Source of the DNA: Glomus cerebriforme
Lineage: Eukaryota; Glomeromycota; Glomeromycetes; Glomerales; Glomeraceae
Length of the DNA: 64,000 nt
NCBI GenBank assembly: GCA_003550305.1
Contig: QKYT01000585.1
Location: 1 to 64,000 of the forward strand
Direction of reading: 5' to 3'
The notes under the pieces are model-generated. The model was given only the letters and a program-made list of their open reading frames with translations. It did no database searches and was not told the DNA's origin. Each line of letters opens with the position of its first letter. The first letter of the stretch is position 1. Both the position numbers and the translations under genes were made by a program. Below are positions 35,570 through 46,240 of this stretch, in pieces.

Positions 35570-36000
35570 TCTGGTTTTTTCTTCCTGTCCGTTCGGAACT
35601 GGTACATCTTTTGGCCCCTCGTGTAGTTGTCTTAGGGTAGATAAATGGTCTTTACCTGGATTTAGATAGGGTTTTTAATTTGATTTAAAATTTTTTTTCC
35701 AGCTTCTCTTTCCTTGCAGACGCGTCAGAACATGCAAGACCACCGCCATTTATGGGACTACATAGAGCGCCTAGTGTGTTTTTTTTTTTCTTTTTTCTCT
35801 ATTGGACTTTACCGTCGTCCTTCTTATTTTCCCTTAGTTTAGTTCCCCAGTGCGATAATTTTTCATGTTTTTTTCGTAGCTTGTCCAGTTCACCCATTTG
35901 GGGGGCTCAGTCACTCACTCATATAATTGTGTAGTTGTGTATTGCTTTAATAAAGTTTCCGCCAATATCACGTGAGTGGCAAAATCAGGCGTTACAAACA
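35570..36000 (+). other. 3' untranslated part of the half-LINE element
   Basis: No coding frame. It is T/C-rich in places, with a TATCACGTGAGT motif (about 35967) and an AATAAA signal before the A tail. Confidence 0.5.
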
Positions 36001-36030
36001 AAAAAAAAAAAGAATACTGAAAAGCTTGTT

Positions 36031-39000
36031 ATCAGGAAGTTTTGAAGGTGTTGATATACACCAAAAAACGTGTTGAATAACACTATCAGTTGTTTAACAT
36101 GTTGTAAAACATCTGTATACTGAAGTTTATCAATACATACAATTAACATACGCATTTTTTTATACCAACAGTTGTTAAACACATTATACACTATTGNGTA
36201 ATANCNATATATNAANACNACTTAATATTTTTTCAATATAATAAATAGTTATAATAAATAGTTATTATATAATTATAATTTTATTTATTTTAAATTTACT
36301 TATCTAATAAATATATTAAAAAATAATTTTTTTATAAATTAAAATAAAATTTTATTAAATTTATTAAAATCTTTAAAATCGGGATCCAGATTATTATATT
36401 GGCCAATATTAAATATAATTCTGGCCAAATTTGAAAATAATTCAGGCCAAAACTGTCTGATTAGTTTTAGAAAATTTTTTCTTTTAAAATATCTATCTTA
36501 CTACTGATATGTTTTCTTTTTGTCACTATGAATGGGTGGAGGAAGCAGCAATGACTCTTTCCCTGTAGGTACTAATGACCTCTACCCATCCATAGAGGAG
36601 GGGCTTTTCACAAGATTGATTAAAAAAAAATTCAAATTAAAAAAGAAAAAAAAAATAAAAAAAGGCTCATTATATACTTTTTTGTATCACATGTATGTAT
36701 CACATGATATGAGCTGCAGTTTATTTTAAAAAAAATAACTGCACATCATGCTTATTAATTAAGCTGCAGCCACAGTTTATTTTAGTTAATTATTTATTTA
36801 AACCTTAAATTGGCAACTTTTAATTGCCATTTTAACTTTGAACTTTATTTTAGAAATTGAGAAATGGTTAGTTTTTTTGCAAAATTTACTATTTTTTTTT
36901 AATTTTTTTTTAAAAAACATTTTTAACATTTCTTCTTTTTTCTTTTGTAGGTCTCTCAGTTTTTGGTTCAATATTGGAAAGTGGGAACCAGTAAGTTTTT
37001 TCATAAAACTTACCATTTTTTTTGTTTTTTTTTAGAAATGCTTATTAATGTTTCTTTTTTTTCTTGTAGATTCTTCGAGCTCTTTGGTTCAAAATGGAAA
37101 GGGAAATGGTAAGTTTCTTCATGAAACTTACCATTTTTTTTGTTTTTTTTAGAAATGCTTATTAATGTTTCTTTTTTTTTTGTAGATTCTCTGAGCTCTT
37201 CAGTCTGGAATGGGAAGAGAAACGGTAAGTTTTTTCGCAAAACTTACCTTTTTTTTTTGTTTTTTTTTTAGAAATGCTTATTAATATTTCTTTTTTTTTT
37301 TGTAGGTTCTCCAAGCTTTTCAGTCCAGAATGGAAAGGAAAATGGTAAGTTTCTTTGTGAAACTTATCATTTTTTTCATTTTTTTTTAAAGAAACATTTC
37401 TAATATTTCTTCTTTCTTTTCTTGTAGGTTTTCTATGCTTCGGTTTGATACTGAAATCAGAAACAGTAAGTTTCTCAAGTTTTTTTGGGAAACTTACTGC
37501 ATTTTTTATTTTTTTTTAGAAATGCTTATTAACATTTCTTTTTTTTTCTTGTAGGTTCCCCAAGCTCTTTGGTCCAGAATGGAAAGGAAAACGGTAAGTT
37601 TTTTCATGAAACTTATCATTTATTTTTTCATTTTTTTTTTAAAAAACATTCTAACATTTCTTCTTTCTTTTCTTGTAGATTCTCTGTGCTTTCAGTTCGA
37701 TACTAGAATCAGAAACGGTAAGTTTCTCAAGTTTCTTTGAGAAACTTACCATATTTTTTTTGGTTTTCTTTTATTAGAAACATTTTTAACATTTTCTTTC
37801 TTTTTCTTTTGTAGTTCTCTTTGCTTTCAGATTAGTATGTGAAATTGGGAATGAAAAGTTTTTTCGTAAAACTTGCCATTTTTTTTCTTTTTTTTTTAAA
37901 AATATTTTCTAACAGTTCTTTTTCTTTTTTTGTAGACTCTTTTTCAGTTTGGGCACTTGGAATTAGAAAATGGTAAGTTTTGTTATTCTTTTCTTGTAAA
38001 ATCTCCTTCAGTTTGGGCACTTAGAATTAGGAAATGGTAAGTTTCATAATGAAACTTACCATTCTTTTTTTTTATTTTTTTTTAAATAGAAACATTTTTA
38101 ACATTTCTTCTTTTTCTTCTTGTAGATTCTTGGATTTCATTTCAGGTATGGAAGTTTTTTCGAGAAATTCCCATCTGATATATTTACTTAAAGAATCATT
38201 AGTAGAAATGGTACTAACGTTTCTTTTTTTCATTTTTTTTTGTAGAATTAGGCTTTTTTTCGATTTCAGCTTGGAAATCTGGTAAGTTTCAAAGTTATAA
38301 TTTTAAAACTTTCTTTTCAGAATGTAAGTTTCATAATAAAACTTCATTTTTTTTGTTTTTTCTTTAAGAAATGTTCTAACTGAATGTTTCTTCTTTTTTT
38401 TTATAAATTCAGCTCTGGGAATTTGGAATTGGAAACATAAGTTTTGTAATATTCATTTTGTTACAAACTTCATTTTTCAGTTTTTTTTCTTTGTAAAGAA
38501 ACGTTCTCACTAAACATTTCTTCTTTTTTTGTAGGTTTGCTTCTGGATTTGGGATACCAAAATGTAAGTTTTATAATGAATGTTTAATTACGAAACTTCA
38601 TTTTTTCATTTTTTTCTTTATTAGAAACATTCTAACTGAATGTTTTTCTTTTTTTTGTAAATTTGGTTTGTTTCTTAAAATTTGGGTTTTTGGAAATTAG
38701 AAACATAAGTTTTGCAACTTAGCTGTGAAACTTAGTTACTTTTTTGTAGGTTCTGAGTTTAGAGATTAGAATTGAATAGTTAGTTAGTATAACATAGTTA
38801 GTATAGTATACTTAATATATCCAGGAAGAATTTGTAATTTAATACATTTTTAATAAATGAAAATAGTTTAAATATAATAAAATCAATTAACAATGCTTTT
38901 ATTTATTAAATGTAGTTAATATATGCTAAATTTGTATTGTTATATACATTTTTTAACTAACCTAGTGTTGTTATATACATTTTTAAACTGCTATTATTTT

Positions 39001-39150
39001 ACTGTATATTGTTATACACCTAAAAAAGTGTTGCGCAATGTATTTTTAATCACGTTGGTTGATAAAGGATTTGTTGCACAACATTTTTTTGGTGTTGAGT
39101 AATACATGGCGTATGTTTATACTTTATACACCTGTTTAAAACTTCCTGAT
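36031..39150. mobile_element. 3.1 kb inverted-repeat element carrying intron-like array C
   Basis: The ends are ATCAGGAAGTTTT and its inverse AAAACTTCCTGAT. Subterminal stretches on both sides share gtgttgaataacac- and cgtatgt-type motifs. I could not find a convincing target duplication, partly because the half-LINE element sits directly next to the left end. Several ambiguous bases occur at 36197-36220. The interior has no transposase, but a long tandem array of intron-like units (about 36940-38770). Confidence 0.6.
36940..38770 (+). repeat. Intron-like tandem array C (about 14 units)
   Basis: Units of about 100-130 bp each have a GTAAGTTT donor (for example 37109, 37466, 37594, 37720, 38037), a body, a GAAATG...CATTTC-type inverted repeat enclosing TTAAC or CTAAC, a long T tract and TGTAG, then a 30-45 nt spacer often starting ttctctgagctcttcag-like. 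The donor itself is paired: AATGGTAAGTTTCA with TGAAACTTACCATT (38033-38063, 14 bp). At 37464-37499 the stem is CAGTAAGTTTC with GAAACTTACTG, changed on both arms. Units toward 38.4-38.7 kb are degraded (ATAAGT donors). Confidence 0.82.
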
Positions 39151-39719
39151 GATATTGCTTGACCTTTTTAATAAATAGTTTGATTTTTTCCAAATTTTTT
39201 TAATGATCATACTAATCCAAAGTTTCAGTTTATGGTTAGATTAATTTTCAAATATAGATTAATCTTTTCTAGGATTTTTATAGCTTATTGTTTATGATTT
39301 ATAGCTTATTGCTTTATGCTTTATGCTAGCAATCAGCTTTTATAGAATAATGGTTCAATATATATAAAAAAAATTTTTTTAAAAAAAATTGATCAATATT
39401 TTGCAGCATTTTTTTTATGATGATTACTAATTATAAATAATTAGTTTTCTTTTTACAGTTAAATTGGAAGATTGAGAGGTTTTATTTTAAAAAAAAATTT
39501 TTTGAAAGAAAAAGAATAAAAAACTTTTATAAAAAGTAACTTTAAAATCTAGAAAATTACTTGGAATAGGAAAAGCTTGGGTTTCTAAAGAGGAAATATA
39601 AACCATAATAAAGAAGGAATCTTTCCATTATAAACATGAACATTTAGGTAAAGAATTAAGCTTTAGTAGAAGGAAATTTTGTTCTTCTATAAAATTTATT
39701 TTTATATTAAATTAAACAA
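39151..39719. other. AT-rich stretch with short coding-like remnant
   Basis: Mostly AT-rich. Around 39555-39715 a plus-strand frame without start codon reads LGIGKAWVSKEE, then one stop, then KKESFHYKHEHLGKELSFSRRKF. It may be the broken coding part of whatever carried array D. Not identified. Confidence 0.3.
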
Positions 39720-41545
39720 ATAAATATTTTTTTTTACTTTTTTTTATAAGTTCGACTCTCTCTTCAAAATGATGATAATAAATAACAACAGGTTAGTATT
39801 TTTAATTCTAATAATTAATATAAATTTGTTTTTATTGATTAAATAATTTATTTTTTACTTTTTTTCTAGCTTCAGTTTCTTACTTCGGGATGCAAATGCA
39901 TGAGCAGATTATTAATAAAGATGAACCTGTGAGAGATTAAGTGGATTTTGAATGAATAAGAAATATAGGTGGGATTATTTTATAGTTTATTATGTAATAT
40001 TAGTTTTTTTAAATATAAAATTTAGAAGTTTGCTATTTATTACTAGTGGTAATCATCACTGATGTTTTCAAATTTGGTAATTCCAGTAATTCCGGCCAAA
40101 ATTTAAGTGATCAACAAATAATTTCCTTTTTTGGAATCTTGTATAATACAAATTTCAATTTTGAAGAGAAATAAAATTACTTTTTTGGATCATGTAACAT
40201 TACCTAAGTATTCATAAAAGGAAATTCTGATCAGCGTTAAAGTTTTGGCCAAAATTAAGGATATGATGACTAACATGTGATGAATAGACTTTCACATCTT
40301 GAAAAAATTGTTTCTAAAATAAATAGTAAAAATTGAAAACTGGGGATGTAACACAGTGTGATAAATTATTACATATAAAGTTATATGATTACCAGTGATG
40401 ATCACTGGCAGTGATACATAGTAATTTTATAAAATTTATTAACTTTTTTTTTCTTATTTTTACAGGTTTGGTCCTCACTTTAGGATGCAGATACGTGAGC
40501 AGATTATTAATAAAGATGAATGCATAAGGGAATTAAGTGTATTTTGAATAAATAAGAAGTATAGGTAGAATTATTTTATAGTTTATGTAATATTAGTTTT
40601 TTTTAAATATAAAATTTATTAACTTTTTTTTCTTCTTATTTTTACAGGTTCAGGTCCTCACTTTGGAATACAGATGCTCAAATAAAGATGAACGCATGAT
40701 AATTAAGTGCATTGCAGATGAATAAGAAATATAAATGGGATTATTTTATTCATTTTATTAAGTAGATATTACTTTTTTTTAAAAATACAAATTTATTAAT
40801 TTTTTTTTCTTCTTTTTCAGGTTTGGGTTCTTGCTTCAAAATGCAGTGAATCATTATTAAATATGATTAGATTAATGGATTCTAAATAATTAAGAACTTA
40901 GGTAAGATTATTTTATTCAGTTTATTAAGTAATATTACTTTTTTTAAATAAAATATTTATTAACATTTTTTTTTTTATTTTTTTCTAAGTTTAGCCTCTC
41001 TCTTTGGCAAGTGAATTATAGATAATAATAATGATAAGTGATAGGTCTGTTTTAATTTATTTATTAAATAATAGCTTTTAATAAAATATTTATTAATTTT
41101 TTTTTTCTTCTTTTTTTTTACAGGTTTGATCTTTCACTTCAGAATGCAAATGCATGAGTGGATTCTTAATAAAGATGAATGCATGAGTGTATTAGTGGAT
41201 TATAGATGAATAAAACTTATAGGTGGGATTATTTTATTTGTTCAAGTAATATTACTTTTTTAAATATAAAATTTATTAACTTTATTTTTCTTTTTATTTT
41301 TACAGGTTTGGGTCCTCACTTCAGGATGTAGATGTTCGAATAAGGATGAATGCATGATAATTAAGTGGATTATGGATGAATAAGAAATATAGGTGGTTCA
41401 ATTTATTAAGTAATAATACTTTTTTAAATAAAACATTTATTAACATTTTTTTTATTTTTTTTTTCTTCTAGGTTTAATTCTCTTTTTGATAAGCAAATTA
41501 TAGATGATAATAATGATAAGTGATAGGTCTGTTTTAATTTATTTA
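39720..41545 (+). repeat. Intron-like tandem array D (about 8 units)
   Basis: Units of about 150-190 bp alternate a 60-110 nt exon-like part (gtttgggtcctcacttc ... gatgaatgcatgag ... gaataagaaatatag) with an intron-like part: donors AGGTGGGATT or AGGTAAGATT (for example 39968, 40566, 40913, 41222), attattaac-type branch region, T-rich tract and TTTTTACAG acceptors (about 40466, 40648, 40820, 41125, 41307). Sequence is unrelated to arrays A-C but the design is the same. One unit's intron part carries the insertion 40025-40428. Confidence 0.72.
40025..40428. mobile_element. 404 bp MITE inserted in an intron-like unit of array D
   Basis: The 10 bp direct repeat ataaaattta (40015-40024 and 40429-40438) flanks it. 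Other units of array D have this site uninterrupted. The ends show imperfect inverted repeats with ATCATCACT. The interior matches the dispersed family (ggccaaaattaagga, gaaaaaattgtttctaaaat) and, on the minus strand, the segment at 14171-14250. Confidence 0.75.
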
Positions 41546-43651
41546 TTAAAATGTTAAATTAATGAAATAATTAATAAAAATTAATATTTAAATTGTTCAA
41601 AACAAAACATGATTATAATACAAATACCAATCCTTTTGATATTCTTTTATAGTGTAGACTTAAATATATCATTATAAATAAACAATAAATAATAAATTTC
41701 CAATTTTACTTTTTTGTTTATTTCTTAATCTGACCTGAATTACAATATAAACTGAATTATAATTTTGGCTAAAATTTTGTTAATTCTGACCAAAATTATC
41801 ATTTTTTTTATTTTAACTAGATAGCTTTTCTAGCAATCTAATAAGTAATCATAATGACGCGAATTGCCAATTAATCCCATTTTTTGATTTCCACTTTTTT
41901 TTTAACAACATAACCATTAAAATTTCTTTTAAATTTTCATTTAAAATCATCAATTGATTAACCCAAAAATGAGATTAAAAAATGATTTGTATTACAAATA
42001 AATTAATTCAAGCGAACCAAATGAACCAAAAAAGCAACTCTCATAACCATATACATCAGATTTGTAGCACAATAAAAGCTTTATAAATTTATTTCTTTTT
42101 ATATAAATAGTTTTAGAAAATTAATTGCTCTGAAATTGATAATATCATTAAAGGATCCAAAAATAATTGGTTTTGTCTATTATAATCTGGACTTGTTATC
42201 ATTGAAAGATTTTATATTAAATAATTTAAACAAAAAATTTCATATCTATAAAATAAAATTTTCTTAGAATAGAAAAATATAGAAAAATAGTTATGTAGAT
42301 GTCTTCCTTGGATTTACGATTTTTAAGTCAAAAATAGATAATTCATTCCTATTTTAGGTTTTAATTTTATATATTTAATTATCACCTCTAATGGAGTATA
42401 TTATTTTTAAAATAATAAAATAATACAACTTTTAGTAGTGCTTTTTATCCAAAAAAAATTCGAAATTCCTTTTTAGTACATAATTATGATCATTAATTAA
42501 TTTATTTGTATAACATACGAAAAAATTTTCCATCTTTATTTACGCTTAAAAGTTACATATTAACTATAACTTTTATTCTTAAATAATATTGTTTAAACCT
42601 TGAAATATAATTTTTAAGTATTTTATGACCTCTACCTTTATAAATATTTAGTTATTGCACTTTAAATATTATGCAAATATGACCACTTATTTTAAAGATT
42701 CTTTTCAACTACAAAATATTATATTTTTAAATTTTTCACAGATATAAAGCTTATAAAAATACATCAGAAACAAATAAAAATAATGGATATTTAAAATGAA
42801 ATTATTTTTTTGTACACAAATGCAATTAATATTTTTGAATAATAGCTTAATATTTTTGAACCTCAAGCTTTTTTAAAAGCTTTTATAAAAAAAAATAATT
42901 AAAAATATGTTGGATAGTGAAAAATCATCATTTAATTACATGATTTTTATTTATACAAATTTAGGTAAGGATTTATCAGAAAAAATATTCTCTTATCCAA
43001 TAATAATTTGTGTGATTTTAACATAATTGCAAGTCATAAAATGGAGTTTAATGACAAATGTAGTTAATTTAGTGAAAATTGTAAGAATAATTATGGATTT
43101 TCCCCACACTTAATCAAATATGGTTAAGTGATAGATTGCGGGAGTAATTATTAAAGTTACTATTGTATTTTTTTTATTGTGATTGGATCAAATCACATGT
43201 TACTATGGACCAGAGATCTAATCATAGGATCCATAAAAAAAAATAAAGCTTGTAAACGAAAAAAAAAGTCCAACATCAAATCAAAAGTCTAAACTTACCA
43301 AGAATTTAATTTATTAATGCAATGCAATTCCCTTCTAAATAGTCTCACATAAATTTGAATACGGTCAACTGTATATCTGAAAAATTGCATAATAATAATA
43401 TTCATAAAAGAAATTATTTTTTTTTCGCATGAATTTTCACTGATAAATTCTTTTTTTTTACTATGTTTATTAATTTTTTTGAATTCTGTCATAATAAGCC
43501 ACCGAGAGTCTATCAATAGTCTAATTAATCATGATGTATTTAGAAAGGTATATATACCCTTAAACTTTTTCAGGTTTTCTTAAATTCTCTTTCTCTAAAA
43601 AAATACTTTCTCTAAAAAATTCATTTTATCACTTTACAGAATTATCTCTAA
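41546..43651. other. 2.1 kb AT-rich region, no gene seen
   Basis: No supported ORF. A lysine-rich frame on the minus strand (43295-43516) looks compositional. The region carries the upstream side of the Crinkler-type pseudogene. Confidence 0.45.
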
Positions 43652-46240
43652 AATGATAATGAATCTAAATTGTATATGCTTAGGAAAGATTTCTCTTTCT
43701 GATTCCTTTATGGTTTGCATTTGTTAATACAAACAATATTAATGAAAATAAAGTAGAGTTTGAAAGACTCAAAATTGGAAGCCTTAAGTATCTCATCTAT
43801 TGTAAGATAAAAGATGAAAATAATGAACCTAATATTAATAATTATAATGATCTAAAGCTTTGTAAAGCTGACATTGCTCTTGGTAATAAGCTTAAAAATA
43901 AAAATATTCCTAAAGAACAAATTAAAAATAAAGGTGAAGAATTAGTGCCTATTAACTATTTTACAAAATATTTTTCTGATCAAGATGCAGTTGACAAAAG
44001 TCTCATCTTATACAAGTGCCTGCCACCACTGGTAAGTGTCTCTCAATGTTTTATCTCTTGAACAAGAAAACTGCAGTAACAAAATTCTGAGTTTGGTCTG
44101 ATCTTTTTTTCATGTTAAAGCAGGTCCTTCGCGAGATATTACCAAGGTACTATCTGTATATATTATAACAATTCAACCTTCCTGCTTACTAAACTTTTTA
44201 TTGACTTTTGGTCATGCCTTTTGAAAGTCAGAAAGGTAATGGTCATTTATTGACTAGTTAATTGCTAGCATCATTTACTCATCCATTGTAATTTGCAGAG
44301 GTTGCGCAGTTTAAATAGACTTATAAGGAAGTTCTTTGAAGCAATCTTTTTTTTGTTACACACATGAATTTGTTCAGGCAATTGTCTTTTGCTTTGTCAA
44401 CCAAAACGTCATGGAAAAACCCTCCTATGTTCTCTAGCACTTTTATGATGTGATGAACAACCTCATTTTGGAAATATGTTTTCTGGCATAAATTCTACTC
44501 TTTTTAACCTCTTCCCTGTTCTTTCACTCAGTTTTGATGGACTTCAATCTGATATTACATCATTTAACTGTGGCTCTGATTTTGGCAAGAAATTTCAAAC
44601 TCGACTAAAGGACAATTTGATCTGTTTCTGTGTAAAATATGGATTGGAATTTTTATCATCATCATCAGAAAATGCTATTGTTTTGTTTGATCATGTAGTG
44701 GCCTTAGCAGAGATACTTAAAGTACTGGTAAGCATTATTAACTTAATATATGAAAAATGCAAATTTAACAATATAAAAAACAGATGATGATCATTGTCGA
44801 CGAGTATGATTTTTTGGTCAATACTGCCTGTTGTTTCCAGAAACAGAACAATTTTGAAAATACCTCCAATATTGAACCTCTTCATATTTCTCCTTTTTCA
44901 CATCTTAAGAAATTACTGGAAATTATAAATTGTTGGAGTTACTCCTCTAGCCATTGCTGATTTCACCAGTTGATTCAATATTGCCTATGATATAACATGG
45001 GAATCACAGTACCAGAATGTGTATGGTATCTCAGTTAATGATATCCAGCTAATTCTCTGGTGTATTGGACAAAAACATAGATAAAACAAAGATAAATGAA
45101 ATAGCTAGTTTGTTGCTTGATTTGTATGATAGTTACCATTTTGGCAGTAATTTGAGAGTTTTTAATGGTGGACGTTTTCAATGGTGGACAGCTGGTGAAT
45201 TATTTGCAGCAACTTCACAATAATAATGCATTTTCAATAAGGATAGTTGACATCAATACCAACCTCTCAGAGAGTATATTGCAATTTCTGTCAAAGGGTC
45301 AAAATGATAAGTTTTATCTGCTTCTCATGCAACTAATTGAAGGGCCAGTTTTATTTACGCTGTTCACATCCTTTGCTATTGATGAGGTGAGAAAGGATCT
45401 GGGTATTAGAAATATACTCTTCTCTTTAATGGTATACTATCAAGTAGTGATTTGGGCAAAATTAGTTTAGGAATTCGTCAGAAGGTTTAGCCCAAATAAT
45501 TATTATGGAGTACTGACAAGTGTCAAAATTAGTGAGGTGAGTAAAATATTTGTCATGCATAACTTGTCATGGTATTTATTCTCATAATGAAACTTTTATT
45601 TGGTGCTTGTGCAGGAATTTTATGCCAAAATTCCAAACAAAGTGGCTTACATAGTGTTTGTTGAGTGATTGTTGAAGAAACTGCAGGACAGATTCAATCC
45701 AGAAGAACAAATACAACTTTCTACTGCAGTGAACAACCCTATTTGTTAAGCTGCTTTCAAATAGCTCATTACTTTCTAAAGAGGATCATGGAGATGTTGT
45801 TCATTTTATAGAGTTAACCTTTAAAACTCACTTTCAAGTTCTTATCCTAGCTGGCCTCTCCAGTTATGAGAGAGATCGACTAGTTAATGAATTTTGCTTT
45901 GATCATTCCAACGTGTTTTTTTTTGGTCAAGCAGATGCTATAACATTTCCTAATGCTAATCAGAAGATAATATTTTTAATTGAATTCAAAATTTCTGCAT
46001 TTGTGATCTTCATTTTAAAATATGTCATTATCCCGGCAAGAACAAGTTAAGAAGTCTCAAGAGTTTCTTAATTATAATGAAAAACAACTTCTAGCTTTAA
46101 CACTAAAAATCAATAATTATAATAAATTCAATAACATTGGGAAGCAGTTTGATGAAACAATTGAAGAATTGCGAGAAAATGCCTGCAAGCTTAAAAATAA
46201 ATTTCCTCATACAAAAATTATTGGTTTTATGATATATTAG
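43652..46240 (+). pseudogene. Crinkler (CRN)-type protein remnant: CRN N-domain, NTPase, PD-(D/E)XK nuclease
   Basis: The 5' part (43652-44031) resembles the ubiquitin-like CRN N-terminal domain (start MIMNLNCICLG, later FERLKIGSLKYLIYCKIKD and ELVPI) with one frameshift near 43715. A GTAAGT donor at 44032 and an acceptor at 44123 suggest a real intron. Then come a degenerate Walker A-like PKRHGKT (44402-44422), an intron 44728-44783, a Walker B-like IIVDEYD (44790-44810), and a nuclease motif with Asp (45934) and EFK (45982-45990). Known CRN effectors combine exactly these modules and act in host nuclei. Several stops and at least two frameshifts make this copy non-functional. Crinkler-type effectors are toxic in relatives. 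Only the breaks are described here. Confidence 0.72.

Larger units (their letters stand above)
33897..36000 (+). mobile_element. ORF1-only LINE-like (half-LINE) retroelement with poly(A) tail
   Basis: A near-identical direct repeat, aaaagaatgctgaaaag (ending 33896) and aaaagaatactgaaaag (ending 36024), brackets a 2.1 kb segment. It ends in AATAAA (35949-35954) followed by an A-rich tail at 35995-36012. This is the pattern left by target-primed reverse transcription. It encodes one protein (33994-35569) with no reverse transcriptase, so it must have been copied by another element's enzyme. The segment is clearly richer in G and C than the DNA on both sides. Confidence 0.78.

Noticed and set aside
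36800..38285. Several 60-85 codon frames in the 37-38 kb region, both strands
   Set aside because: They run through T-tract and donor motifs of array C and repeat with the unit, so they are shadows of the tandem repeat.
36940..38770. CRISPR-like array
   Set aside because: Units are regular, but both the repeat and the spacer parts are conserved between units, and the genome is eukaryotic.
43295..43516. 73-codon minus-strand ORF upstream of the Crinkler-type relic
   Set aside because: Lysine/isoleucine-rich with no conserved feature, in AT-rich DNA.
46022..46240. Independent 72-codon gene
   Set aside because: It reads as the shifted C-terminal end of the Crinkler-type nuclease relic just upstream, not as a separate gene.
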